Source: Leptospira yanagawae serovar Saopaulo str. Sao Paulo = ATCC 700523
Lineage (GTDB): Bacteria; Spirochaetota; Leptospiria; Leptospirales; Leptospiraceae
DNA length: 64,000 nucleotides
Direction: 5' to 3'
Assembly (NCBI RefSeq): GCF_000332475.2
Contig: NZ_AOGX02000015.1
Coordinates: 434,001-498,000 of the forward strand
The position numbers were made by a program, and so were the translations under genes. Under the pieces are notes generated by a model, which was given only the letters and a program-made list of their open reading frames with translations, was not told the origin of the DNA and did no database searches. Of the stretch, positions 34,952-43,374 are shown one piece after another; the first letter of the stretch is position 1; each line of letters opens with the position of its first letter.

Positions 34952-36151
34952 TTATGCGAGAAGTTCCTTCATTGCATCAATGACATCTTTTTCATCAGTT
35001 TGGGTCATTCCTGCAAATAAAGGTAAAGAAACAGACCTATCATACATCAAACAAGCGTTTGGATAATCTTTTCTTTGGAAACCGTAGGTTTTTTTATAGT
35101 AAGGGTGTTCAAAGATTGGAATGAAGTGTAAACTTGTTCCAATGTTTCGTTCCTTTAATTCTTCAACAAGAGTATCACGTCCAATTTTAGCAATTTTCGG
35201 ATCAATTTCGATTCGATACAAATGCCAACTATGAATTCCATTTGCATCTTCTTTCGGAAGTTTAACTCCTTTCAAATTGGAAAATTCGGCATTGTAATGT
35301 TTGGCGATTTCCGTCCTTCTTTCCCAAAACCCATGTGATTCTTTTAGTTGGACCACACCTAGTGCCGCAGCAATGTCCGTCATATTGTATTTATAACCTG
35401 CATCCACCACTTCATAATACCAACCTGGACGATTGAATGCATCTCGGTTGATTCCATGGAGGCGCATCCTTCGAATGCGATCTGCAAATTCTTTATGAGA
35501 AGTTGTGATCATTCCACCTTCTCCAGTTGTAATCCCTTTCGTTGCATAAAAACTAAAAACAGTAAAATCTCCCCATGTCCCAATCATTTTGTTTTTGTGA
35601 ACTGCAGGGAAGGCATGGGCTGCATCTTCAATCACATAGAGATTGTATTTTTTTGCGATGCCTAGTATGGCTTCCATATCGCAAGTATACCCAGCCAAGT
35701 GGACAGGTAAGATTGCTTTGATTTGTTTTCCTGTTTTTTTACTTGTTAGTTCTTTTCCGTTCCATTTGCACTTTGTACTGATGGTTGCTTCTAAGGTTTC
35801 CGGAGTCATTAAGTTGTGGATGGGATCTACATCCGTTAAAATCGGTTCTGCTCCAAAGTAACAAATCACTTCTGCTGTGGCAGTAAAGGTGATGGCACTT
35901 GTGATTGCTGCATCGTTTGCTGTCAGTCCAATCGCTTCTAAGGATAAATGAAGGCCTGCCGTTGCTGAGTTGACTGCGATGGTTTCTTTACTTCCGACAA
36001 AGTCACCAAACTCCATCTCAAACTGTTTTACTTTGGGACCTGAAGTCACCCAACCGGATCGGAGGACTTGGGCCACTTCTTCTATTGCATCTTCTGAAAT
36101 GGAAGGAAGAGCAAACGGTAGGAAAGTTTTACGAGATGTGAGCATATTCAT
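34952..36151 (-). CDS. DegT/DnrJ/EryC1/StrS family PLP-dependent aminotransferase
   Basis: This 399-residue enzyme of the sugar aminotransferase family usually transfers an amino group to a nucleotide-bound keto sugar for lipopolysaccharide or glycan synthesis. Features are the start LPFALPSISEDAIEEVAQVL, WVTSGPKVKQFE, the cofactor region VIEDAAHAFPA and the PLP-lysine in FSFYATKGITTGEGG. Later motifs are LHGINRDAF and GYKYNMTDIAAALG. ATG codons at 36151 and 36145 are both possible. It stands alone between convergent and divergent neighbours, so the sugar substrate is not indicated by context. Confidence 0.93.
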   Translation of the reverse strand: MNMLTSRKTFLPFALPSISEDAIEEVAQVLRSGWVTSGPKVKQFEMEFGDFVGSKETIAVNSATAGLHLSLEAIGLTANDAAITSAITFTATAEVICYFGAEPILTDVDPIHNLMTPETLEATISTKCKWNGKELTSKKTGKQIKAILPVHLAGYTCDMEAILGIAKKYNLYVIEDAAHAFPAVHKNKMIGTWGDFTVFSFYATKGITTGEGGMITTSHKEFADRIRRMRLHGINRDAFNRPGWYYEVVDAGYKYNMTDIAAALGVVQLKESHGFWERRTEIAKHYNAEFSNLKGVKLPKEDANGIHSWHLYRIEIDPKIAKIGRDTLVEELKERNIGTSLHFIPIFEHPYYKKTYGFQRKDYPNACLMYDRSVSLPLFAGMTQTDEKDVIDAMKELLA

Positions 36152-36301
36152 TTATACGACATAATTCGGAAAAAATTTCCAGTCTTTTCCGCTCCCAAAC
36201 TTCCTATCGACGGGATTTTTCAAAGCTAAATAGGGATTTTCACCTAAGGTTTAAAAATCTACTTGTAGGCACTCATCAAATTCGGCATTCTTTCCTGGAA
36301 C

Positions 36302-37654
36302 ATGGAAGTTCCTTTTTCTGAAATCCTTAGCCGAATTGCCGTCATTGACCGTGACATTGCGGAATTAAACCGACTCAAAAGTCGATTGCCAGCTGACAGA
36401 CCCTATTCGCCAACCATCCAGCTAACCTTCGATAAACAAATCAACACCCTACTCAATGAAAGGGTGTCACTCATGGAATTGCCCGTACTCCACCCACCAC
36501 TTTGGTTATTGCCAAAAGAGGGAGAGGGAAGCGCAGAACAAGTTTCCATACTGAAAGAGAGAAAATCACTGCTTGCAGGTGATCTTTCTGTAGCCCATCC
36601 TAATGAACAAGACGTAATCAATTTTATCCGTGAAATACCAAAAACAGAAGTCCATTTACACTTAGAAGCGTGTGTGAATAAAGAAACACTTAAGTTTTTG
36701 TATAAAAAAAATGGGATCGAGGTTACAGACCAAGAATTCGAAGATAAATATAATTTTAAAGATTTGAATGGGTTCATCCAAGTATTCTTTTTTGTTCAAG
36801 GTTCTGTTAAAGAAGCTTCCGACTTGGGATACTTTATCGATAGTTTAGCGGACTATTTGCGATCCAATAACATCGTATACTGTGAAGCCTTCTTTGCTCC
36901 ATCTAAGTTCATCCAAAACGGTTTGGACTTTGATGAAATGGTTGAAGTGATGGTGAATCGAATTCGCCAAATCGAAGTGAAAGATGGAATCTCAATTCGT
37001 TTGCTTGTTGACGTTTCTCGCTCTTTTGGTCCTGAAAACGCAATGAATAACCTAAAACGAGTATTAGGTCTAAAACACAAAGAAGTGATTGGGATTGGAC
37101 TTGGTGGGGCTGAACTTATGGGTCCTGCAAAAGATTATGCCGAAGTTTTTAAAATCGCTCGTGAATCTGGATTACGTTGTGTTGCTCACTCTGGTGAGGA
37201 TGATGGACCTTGGGCGATATGGGATGCGGTGAATTTATGTAAAGCGGAACGAATTGGACATGGAACATCTGCTATCCAAGACCCTGAACTGGTTCGTTAC
37301 ATGAAAGAAAACAAAATTCCAATTGAAATCTGTGTCACATCGAATGTGTTCACAGGAAAGTATGTTAGAAAAGAACAGAACCATCCAGTTCGATACTACT
37401 ATGACCAAGGGTTGATGCTTTGTATCAATACAGATGATCCTGATATTTTTAACGTAAACTTAACTTACGAATTCTTTAAATTGTATCGCTTTTTAGATTT
37501 TTCCATCGATGAGATCATTGATTTGGTGAGACAAGGTGTACTGTGTACTTTCCATCCAGAAAAAGAATCTCTTTGGAAATCCATGGAAGAAAAAATTGAT
37601 CGAATCAAAGTGAAATACAACTTAAACACAGAAAAACAAGTGATTTCAGTTTAA
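36302..37654 (+). CDS. adenosine deaminase family protein with N-terminal extension
   Basis: This 450-residue zinc hydrolase deaminates adenosine or a related purine nucleoside. Metal and catalytic motifs are EVHLHLEAC (H-x-H), AHSGEDDGPW (His and Glu), ERIGHGTSAI and CINTDDPDIF. The family core begins only near residue 115. Before it lies a helical, charged region (IDRDIAELNRLKSRLP, KQINTLLNERVSLMEL) that is absent from typical adenosine deaminases. Adenine or aminodeoxyfutalosine deaminase activity is also possible from this family. The start ATG is at 36302. Confidence 0.87.
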   Translation: MEVPFSEILSRIAVIDRDIAELNRLKSRLPADRPYSPTIQLTFDKQINTLLNERVSLMELPVLHPPLWLLPKEGEGSAEQVSILKERKSLLAGDLSVAHPNEQDVINFIREIPKTEVHLHLEACVNKETLKFLYKKNGIEVTDQEFEDKYNFKDLNGFIQVFFFVQGSVKEASDLGYFIDSLADYLRSNNIVYCEAFFAPSKFIQNGLDFDEMVEVMVNRIRQIEVKDGISIRLLVDVSRSFGPENAMNNLKRVLGLKHKEVIGIGLGGAELMGPAKDYAEVFKIARESGLRCVAHSGEDDGPWAIWDAVNLCKAERIGHGTSAIQDPELVRYMKENKIPIEICVTSNVFTGKYVRKEQNHPVRYYYDQGLMLCINTDDPDIFNVNLTYEFFKLYRFLDFSIDEIIDLVRQGVLCTFHPEKESLWKSMEEKIDRIKVKYNLNTEKQVISV

Positions 37655-37663
37655 TTGCTGGGG

Positions 37664-38173
37664 TCACTTGACAGCTTCTTTTAAAACGCTGATATCAATT
37701 TTACGCATTTTTAACATAGCCTGTGTTGCCTTCTCACGTTTGATTGGATCTTTGTGAGAGATGAGCTCTAAAAGGATATTTGGTGTGACTTGCCAAACCA
37801 TACCGAATTTATCTTCTACCCAACCACACATCAGTTCTTTGCCACCTTCGGACAACGCATTCCAATAATGATCTACTTCTTTTTGTGTTTCCACATGGAT
37901 CATAAAGGAAACACCCCAAGAGAATTTAAATTCAGGACCACCGTTATAAGCAGAAAACCTTTGTCCATTCAACACAAACTCTGCTTACATCGGATTCACT
38001 GAAATGACTTTGGATTGTTTGAAGATCCCAGTGTAAAAATTTGTTACTTCTTCCAAGTTCGCATTGAACATCAAAAAAGGAGTAATGGGACTCGAACTTT
38101 TTGAGTTAACAGTGGTTTTGATCTTGGGTGACTTCTTTTTTGCAATGTTTTTCTTTTTTTTGGGTGTAGCCAT
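37664..38173 (-). pseudogene. broken PhnB-like VOC-superfamily gene
   Basis: Two parts of one reading frame are separated by an in-frame TAA at 37985-37987. The first part has a lysine-rich start (MATPKKKKNIAKKK) then PFLMFNANLEEVTNFYTGIF, the opening of a PhnB/3-demethylubiquinone methyltransferase-like VOC domain. The second continues AEFVLNGQRFSAYNGGPEFK and CGWVEDKFGMVWQV, its end. Between FKQSKVISVNPM and AEFVLNG a typical homologue has about 15 more residues (a glycine-rich loop), so a deletion plus the stop is likely. The halves share one frame, and the downstream half has no good start before its first ATG. Confidence 0.8.
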
Positions 38174-38192
38174 CGGGTAATCCTTTTATCCT

Positions 38193-38699
38193 TTAATCTT
38201 CGTTTTCTTCATCTGGTTTTGGAATATAATCAGCAAACGGTGATTTGTATTTTTTTACATCTTTGCAAATGAGTGTTGCTACGAAGATGCCAAAATTGGA
38301 ATCACTTACCATTCTTGCACGAAAGTGATCGCAGTTAAAAAATTCTATATCTTTGGAACACCTATCAATATCTTCCGATTTATATTGATAATCCATACTA
38401 AAAACTTCAAAACGAGAAATGAGTTGCACCATGAGAAACAAAGCGTTGTTTGTTTCTGTCGAAAGGCTCCTGCGCCAAGGATCAGGATTGGAATCTCTTT
38501 CGTTGTAAGTGTAATTGAGTAATCCACAACTATTGAGTTTGCCAAGGATTCTACTTGTAACCCTTTTGTTTGCTTCAGTCCCCGAGATAAAATCTGAACC
38601 AATCACTAAAAAGTTACAGCTTATATTTCCAATTCCCATCCATAGGAGTAAAATTCTAATTAAGAAATATTTAATACGTTGCACGTGAGATAAATTCAA
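38193..38699 (-). CDS. putative small lipoprotein
   Basis: This 168-residue protein has an N-terminal signal (YFLIRILLLWMGIGNISC) that ends in a usable spirochaetal lipobox. The mature part begins with FISGTEANKRVTSRI and has five more cysteines (LNSCGLL, DRCSKDIEFFNCDHF, LICKDV), so disulphides are plausible. The C-terminus is acidic. I have a weak impression that it belongs to a leptospira-specific cysteine-containing lipoprotein group, but cannot prove it. It lies next to the broken VOC gene and the SnoaL-like gene on the same strand. Confidence 0.68.
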   Translation of the reverse strand: MNLSHVQRIKYFLIRILLLWMGIGNISCNFLVIGSDFISGTEANKRVTSRILGKLNSCGLLNYTYNERDSNPDPWRRSLSTETNNALFLMVQLISRFEVFSMDYQYKSEDIDRCSKDIEFFNCDHFRARMVSDSNFGIFVATLICKDVKKYKSPFADYIPKPDEENED

Positions 38700-38738
38700 T
38701 GGATTTTTCCTTTAAGATTCTGGTTTAAAAAATTCCTT

Positions 38739-39167
38739 TCATTTATGTTGTGATCGAAGTGATGATTTCTTTTTAGTTTTTGGAAGTAATGCTCCCAAAA
38801 ATTCACTTGAAATCCATTCTTCTTCAATTTTAGATCCGTTAAATTTGGAGACGATCATTTCTTCCCATTTGATTATGTTTCCCACATTTTGATTTTGAAG
38901 GGAAGAAGATTTTATTTTTCCTTTTAAAGTACGTTTCCATACGACCGTATCATCAGTTTCATGAATGAATTCCAAATTTACGATTTTTAAATCGGACAAA
39001 AATGAATTTAAGTTTTGAATCCATTGGCTTACGATCTTAAGTCCGTTATATGTTTTCTTAGAAGTGTGGGCGATATACTTAGAAGAAAAATATTCTGGAA
39101 TCACTTTCGTTTTTGGATTGGAAAAAAGTTCATGTAAAATCGAAGTAATCCGTTGTTTATGATCCAT
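38739..39167 (-). CDS. SnoaL-like (NTF2-fold) protein
   Basis: This 142-residue protein resembles the SnoaL/ester-cyclase-like group of the NTF2 fold. Typical features are the start helix LHELFSNPKTKVIPEYFSSK with YIAHTS, the W at SQWIQNLNSFLSDLKI, the strand VNLEFIHETDDTVVWKRTLK, and IKWEEMIVSKFNGSKIEEEW. The catalytic residues of real polyketide cyclases cannot be confirmed. The start ATG 39167 (MDHKQRI) is preferred over 39191. Its function is unknown, as with most small NTF2-fold proteins. Confidence 0.68.
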   Translation of the reverse strand: MDHKQRITSILHELFSNPKTKVIPEYFSSKYIAHTSKKTYNGLKIVSQWIQNLNSFLSDLKIVNLEFIHETDDTVVWKRTLKGKIKSSSLQNQNVGNIIKWEEMIVSKFNGSKIEEEWISSEFLGALLPKTKKKSSLRSQHK

Positions 39168-39308
39168 ATTTTTCCGTTTCCAAAAAATCATTCTTAGGTG
39201 AACAAAATGTAACCTGAGTACAATGTAAAAATTGATACATTTGTTTCGTATTTGGAAATCAGAAAAAAGTAGAATTGGGAAAAATTGTTTACCAAGGGTT
39301 AAAATAGG

Positions 39309-39336
39309 TTGACAATAAATAGTTTGATATTAAACT
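39309..39336 (+). promoter_or_regulatory. promoter with MarR-type operator before the dioxygenase gene
   Basis: A perfect -35 box TTGACA (39309-39314) is followed after 16 bases by TAAACT (39331-39336), a 4/6 match to the -10 box. Within this span AGTTTGATATTAAACT (39321-39336) is a near-palindrome with only one mismatched base pair. The 17 bases ATAGTTTGATATTAAAC (39319-39335) are identical to those at 62502-62518 (minus strand) just before the marR gene. A repressor bound here would block RNA polymerase. Confidence 0.65.
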
Positions 39337-39380
39337 ATATGGAAAGAGGAGGCATTGGGTATTTCTACCTGAGAAGCCAT

Positions 39381-40220
39381 ATGGACCAAAAAGAATTGAA
39401 TACAGAAAGGAACGAAAATGGTGGAAAACGAGTTTATCCATCCCTTTTTTTGGGACATGGAAGCCCTATGAATGCAATCGAGGAAAATGAATTTGTCGAC
39501 GGACTTCGCTCTCTATCGAAAACAATTCCAACACCTCGGGCTATTCTTGTGATTTCTGCGCATTGGCTAACAAATGGAACCTATGTCACGGCAATGGAAC
39601 ATCCTCCCACCATACACGACTTTGGTGGATTTCCAAAGGCATTATTTGAAGTCCAATACCCCGCGCCTGGTTCTCCTTCTTTAGCGAAAGAAATTCAAAC
39701 ATTGGTAAAATCACAATCGGTTCAGCTGGATTATGAATGGGGTCTTGATCATGGAACGTGGAGTGTTTTAAAACATATTTATCCAGAAGCAAACATTCCG
39801 GTTGTCCAATTGAGTATGGATTACAAACTTCCTCTTCAAAAACATTTAGAGATAGCAAAGGAGCTTTTGCCATTAAGAGAACAAGGCATTCTCATTATTG
39901 CCAGTGGTAATATTGTACACAATCTAGGAATGGTAGCTTGGGACAGATTGAATGAAATTTATGGTTTTGACTGGGCAATGGAAGTGAACCAAAATGTGAA
40001 AGAATGGATTTTAAAAGGAGATATTGAATCTTTAATTCAGATTAAAACGAAAGGTAAAAAATTCGAATGGGCAATACCAACAACCGAACATTATTTACCT
40101 CTATTGTATACGATAGGAACTCAAATGGAATCGGATTCGATTTCTTTTTTCAATGATAAACCAGTTGCTGGGGCCTTGACAATGACCTCTGTACGTTTGG
40201 ATACTCACCCAATCAAGTGA
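39381..40220 (+). CDS. DODA-type extradiol ring-opening dioxygenase (YgiD-like)
   Basis: This 279-residue protein of the LigB/DODA group includes the E. coli 4,5-DOPA dioxygenase YgiD. Metal and active-site histidines lie in LFLGHGSPMNAIE, VISAHWLTNGTYV, IHDFGGFP, LDHGTWSVLKHIYP and TTEHYLPLL. Homologues begin just before the LGHGSPM motif, so ATG 39381 (with GAGAAG upstream) is chosen over the longer frame from 39309, which would include the promoter. The likely role is opening of catechol-like rings or detoxification. The shared operator suggests repression by the MarR protein at 62038. Confidence 0.85.
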   Translation: MDQKELNTERNENGGKRVYPSLFLGHGSPMNAIEENEFVDGLRSLSKTIPTPRAILVISAHWLTNGTYVTAMEHPPTIHDFGGFPKALFEVQYPAPGSPSLAKEIQTLVKSQSVQLDYEWGLDHGTWSVLKHIYPEANIPVVQLSMDYKLPLQKHLEIAKELLPLREQGILIIASGNIVHNLGMVAWDRLNEIYGFDWAMEVNQNVKEWILKGDIESLIQIKTKGKKFEWAIPTTEHYLPLLYTIGTQMESDSISFFNDKPVAGALTMTSVRLDTHPIK

Positions 40221-40266
40221 TGAACAAAAATTACAGTTTTCCAATGAAGGTATCGAAAGAATCAAT

Positions 40267-40917
40267 ATGAATTCACCATTAACATATCTAATCCGAAAAC
40301 CAAACGTTTCGATTGAGAATCCCCCACTTTTGATTTTGTTACATGGTGTCGGCAGTAATGAAAATGATTTATTTTCTCTCACAGATTTTTTACCAGATTC
40401 ACTTATGGTTGTTTCTGTAAGAGGGCCCATCACTCTCGGCCGAGATCGATTTGGTTGGTATGAAATTACTTTCTCTGGTGGCGTTCCCAAAATTGATACC
40501 GAACAACAAGTAAAGAGCCATAAAATAATTTTAGAATTTTTAGAATATTTAAGTAATAAGTATCGATTTAATTCCAAACAAGTTTGGATCGGAGGTTTTA
40601 GCCAAGGTGCAGTGATGTCGTATTCCGTTGGTTTAGAACATCCCGATCGCATCAAAGGGATCATTGCTTTGAGTGGTCGGCTATTAGAGGAAACAAAAAG
40701 TCAAATTTTGATCGAGGATCAATCCAAAGGACAACGAATTTATATAGCCCATGGAACAAACGATAATGTGATTCCAGTCACTTCTGCAAGGGCCTCTAAA
40801 GATTATTTAGAGTCGGTAGGATTGGTGCCAATTTACAAAGAATATATGGAAGGCCATACCATCAGTCAAGAAATGTTAAAGGATTTGGTAAGTTGGTTGG
40901 AAAAGGAATTGGCATAA
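40267..40917 (+). CDS. phospholipase/carboxylesterase family alpha/beta hydrolase
   Basis: This 216-residue cytoplasmic serine hydrolase is of the YpfH/carboxylesterase type. The oxyanion start is LLILLHGVGSNENDLF, and the nucleophile elbow is GFSQGAVMS. The acid is Asp in HGTNDNVIP, and the His lies in EGHTIS. The start ATG is at 40267, 46 bases after the dioxygenase stop, so it may be cotranscribed and co-regulated with it; in several bacteria a ring-cleavage dioxygenase and such an esterase are paired in quinone or catechol resistance. The substrate is unknown. Confidence 0.88.
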   Translation: MNSPLTYLIRKPNVSIENPPLLILLHGVGSNENDLFSLTDFLPDSLMVVSVRGPITLGRDRFGWYEITFSGGVPKIDTEQQVKSHKIILEFLEYLSNKYRFNSKQVWIGGFSQGAVMSYSVGLEHPDRIKGIIALSGRLLEETKSQILIEDQSKGQRIYIAHGTNDNVIPVTSARASKDYLESVGLVPIYKEYMEGHTISQEMLKDLVSWLEKELA

Positions 40918-40928
40918 AAATGTTTTTG

Positions 40929-41093
40929 TTAGGTAACATATCCCATTCGCAATAAAAGTGGAAAGGAAACTTTTTTCTCTTTTTGAATTACCCAAAACGG
41001 TTTCATCAATGATTCTAATTCTGCCACTGGATGATTACCAATCGAAAATGATACGCTTAAGTTAAATAGAATGTGTTTGCCATCCGAGAATTT
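40929..41093 (-). pseudogene. C-terminal remnant of an unidentified gene
   Basis: The minus strand between the esterase and purB has a 54-codon open stretch with convincing protein character but no start codon near its beginning. It contains HILFNLSVSFSIGNHPVAEL and ends SFPLLLRMGYVT then TAA (40929-40931). An in-frame TAA lies directly upstream (41094-41096), and the purB terminator follows. I read it as the tail of a gene whose front part was deleted. I do not recognise the family. Confidence 0.5.
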
Positions 41094-41117
41094 TTAGACG
41101 ATTTTACCAAGGTAAAA

Positions 41118-41158
41118 TAAAAAGGGTTAGGTTTGTTTTGAATGCATAACCTAACCCT
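41118..41158 (-). terminator. Rho-independent terminator of purB
   Basis: On the minus strand AGGGTTAGGTT (41148-41158 read in reverse) pairs with AACCTAACCCT (41123-41133), an 11-bp stem. TTTTTATTTT follows. It lies about 35 bases after the purB stop on the same strand. Confidence 0.88.
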
Positions 41159-41193
41159 CTAAAGAGTTTAAAAAATCTTTGAATGAATGATTT

Positions 41194-42498
41194 TTAATCA
41201 GTGATTCCCAATCGTTTGAAGATGAGCGGAATTCTTTCTAAATATGGTTTGATTTGGAAAATTTCATCCAAGTCAGAATCATTTAATATCGAAGAACAAC
41301 GAGGGTCTTGTTTCAATAGGTCTCTTAGATTTTTGGATTGGTCAGCCCAAACCGCCATTGCATTTTCTTGTACGATTAGGTATGCATCTTCACGAGTGAT
41401 TCCACCTTTTTCGATGAGCCACAACAATACTTTTTGTGAAAATATTAAACCACGTGTGACGTTTAACGTACGTTCTGTTGCATCAGGATACACATGAAGG
41501 CCTTTTAGAACGAAATTCATTTTTTCTAAGATGTAATCGAGTGCTATTGTAGAATCAGGTAAAACAATGCGTTCCGCAGAAGAATGGGAAATATCCCTTT
41601 CGTGCCAAAGACCAACGTTTTGTAATCCGACATTCACATTGGAGCGAATCACACGAGAGATACCCGAAATTCTTTCACAAACCACAGGATTACGTTTGTG
41701 CGGCATTGCTGATGATCCCTTTTGTCCCTTTGCAAATGGTTCTTCCACTTCGCGACCTTCTGTTTTTTGTAACAAACGAATTTCCGTTGCCATTCGGTCT
41801 AAGCTAGCTGCAACCACACCAAGTACTGACATATAAAATGCATGTCTGTCTCTAGAAATCACTTGTGTTGCAATTGGATCTACTGTTAAACCGAGTTTGG
41901 TTAATACATACTCTTCAATTTCTAAATCGATATTGGAATACGTTCCAACGGCTCCAGAAAGTTTTCCAACGGCAACTTGTGCGCGGGCATCTTTCATTCG
42001 TTCTAAGTTACGAGTCATCTCTGCATAAAAGAGTGCAAACTTAAGGCCAAGAGTCATGGGTTCCGCATGGATTCCATGTGATCTTCCGATACAAGGAAGG
42101 TCTTTGTACTCTTTTGCTTTTTGTTTGGTTGTTTCTAATAATGTTTCTGTCCGTTGGATGAGGAGGTCCATTGCTTGCACCATTTGCACACAAAGTGCGG
42201 TATCACCTACATCACTGGAAGTGAGACCGAAGTGAACATGACGGCCAGCTGGTCCTATATAAGAATTTAAATTGGTTAAATACGCGATCACGTCATGATG
42301 CACTTTGGATTCGATTTCTAGAATTTCATCCACATTGAATTTTGCTTTTTGTTTGATGGTTTCGAGGTCTTCTTTTGGTACTTCTCCTCGATTGGCGCGC
42401 GCCTCGCAGGCATAAATTTCTATATCTGTCCAAATTTTAAATTTGTTCTCTAATTCCCAAATGGCGGAAATTTCTGGATGGCTATATCGATCGATCAT
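41194..42498 (-). CDS. purB: adenylosuccinate lyase
   Basis: PurB cleaves SAICAR and adenylosuccinate in purine synthesis. The protein has 434 residues, the usual length. The family signature GSSAMPHKRNPVVCERI is intact, with the flexible-loop Ser. Other motifs are HDVIAYL, HFGLTSSDVGDTA, the catalytic-His region GRSHGIHAEPMTLGLK, and SRDRHAFY. The start is ATG 42498. It is divergent from fabG and ends with the strong terminator at 41118-41158. Confidence 0.97.
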   Translation of the reverse strand: MIDRYSHPEISAIWELENKFKIWTDIEIYACEARANRGEVPKEDLETIKQKAKFNVDEILEIESKVHHDVIAYLTNLNSYIGPAGRHVHFGLTSSDVGDTALCVQMVQAMDLLIQRTETLLETTKQKAKEYKDLPCIGRSHGIHAEPMTLGLKFALFYAEMTRNLERMKDARAQVAVGKLSGAVGTYSNIDLEIEEYVLTKLGLTVDPIATQVISRDRHAFYMSVLGVVAASLDRMATEIRLLQKTEGREVEEPFAKGQKGSSAMPHKRNPVVCERISGISRVIRSNVNVGLQNVGLWHERDISHSSAERIVLPDSTIALDYILEKMNFVLKGLHVYPDATERTLNVTRGLIFSQKVLLWLIEKGGITREDAYLIVQENAMAVWADQSKNLRDLLKQDPRCSSILNDSDLDEIFQIKPYLERIPLIFKRLGITD

Positions 42499-42606
42499 AA
42501 GGGCAGTCTCTCAATGCAAACTTCTGCTTCAACTGGTAATTTTACGATTGCCGAACGATGTTCGAGTTTCATGTTTAGAATCTAGTAATAAATCCTAGGG
42601 GGGCAT

Positions 42607-43374
42607 ATGTCCAAAGAATTCGAAGGAAAAGTAGCACTGGTAACGGGAGCTGCCTCTCCCATTGGTTTGGGAAGAGCAATTGCAAACCGAATCGCATCGC
42701 ATGGTGCAAGTTTGGTGCTTGTTGATTTGAATCAGGAAAAAATTGAAGAAGCGGCAAGAGAAGTCGAAGCAAAATTTGGTGTAAAGGCAATCGGAGTTGC
42801 ATGTAACGTAACTAAACCTGAAGATTGTGACGCTGCGATCAGCAAAACTAAGGAAGCCTTTGGAAAACTTGATTTTCTAGTGAACAATGCTGGTGTTTTG
42901 AAAGACAACCTACTCATTCGTATGTCAGAACAAGAATACGACTTTGTTATGGATGTTAACTGCAAGGGTGTTTTCCTTATGACTAAGTCTGCAAGTAAAC
43001 TCATACTCAAATCTGATTCAGGAAGAATTGTGAATATCTCTTCCGTATCAGGATTAACAGGCCAACCTGGCCAAGCAAACTACTCTACTTCTAAAGCGGG
43101 AGTCATTGCTCTGACAAAAGTTTCTGCACGTGAATTTTCAGGAAGGAACGTACTCGTTAATGCTGTATGCCCAGGATATGTACAAACAGAAATGACAGGC
43201 ACACTTTCCAAGGAAGTACAAGAAAAGTTAACAGATCCTGCAGTCATTCCACTCAAACGTCCTGGAAAACAAGAAGAGATCGCATCTGCAGTTAAGTTTT
43301 TCTTAAGTAATGATGCATCCTATATTACAGGAACATACCTCCGCGTTGACGGTGGTGCTGCTATCGGGATGTAG
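42607..43374 (+). CDS. 3-oxoacyl-ACP reductase-like SDR (FabG family)
   Basis: This 255-residue classical SDR has a FabG-like ending ([17 protein letters not shown]). NNAG, the catalytic Ser (NISSVSGL) and Y-x-x-x-K (YSTSKAG) are present. The glycine-rich cofactor motif is unusual: [12 protein letters not shown] has two residues more than the normal TGxxxGxG spacing. Substrate may be an acyl-ACP or acyl-CoA. A very strong Shine-Dalgarno AGGGGGG (42597-42603) stands three bases before ATG 42607. Its 3' end overlaps the M23 gene convergently by 14 bases. Confidence 0.9.
   Translation: MSKEFEGKVALVTGAASPIGLGRAIANRIASHGASLVLVDLNQEKIEEAAREVEAKFGVKAIGVACNVTKPEDCDAAISKTKEAFGKLDFLVNNAGVLKDNLLIRMSEQEYDFVMDVNCKGVFLMTKSASKLILKSDSGRIVNISSVSGLTGQPGQANYSTSKAGVIALTKVSAREFSGRNVLVNAVCPGYVQTEMTGTLSKEVQEKLTDPAVIPLKRPGKQEEIASAVKFFLSNDASYITGTYLRVDGGAAIGM

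Noticed and set aside
39309..39380. Longer start of the dioxygenase gene at 39309
   Set aside because: It would place the TTGACA/operator element inside the coding region; homologues start near the LGHGSPM motif, which fits ATG 39381.
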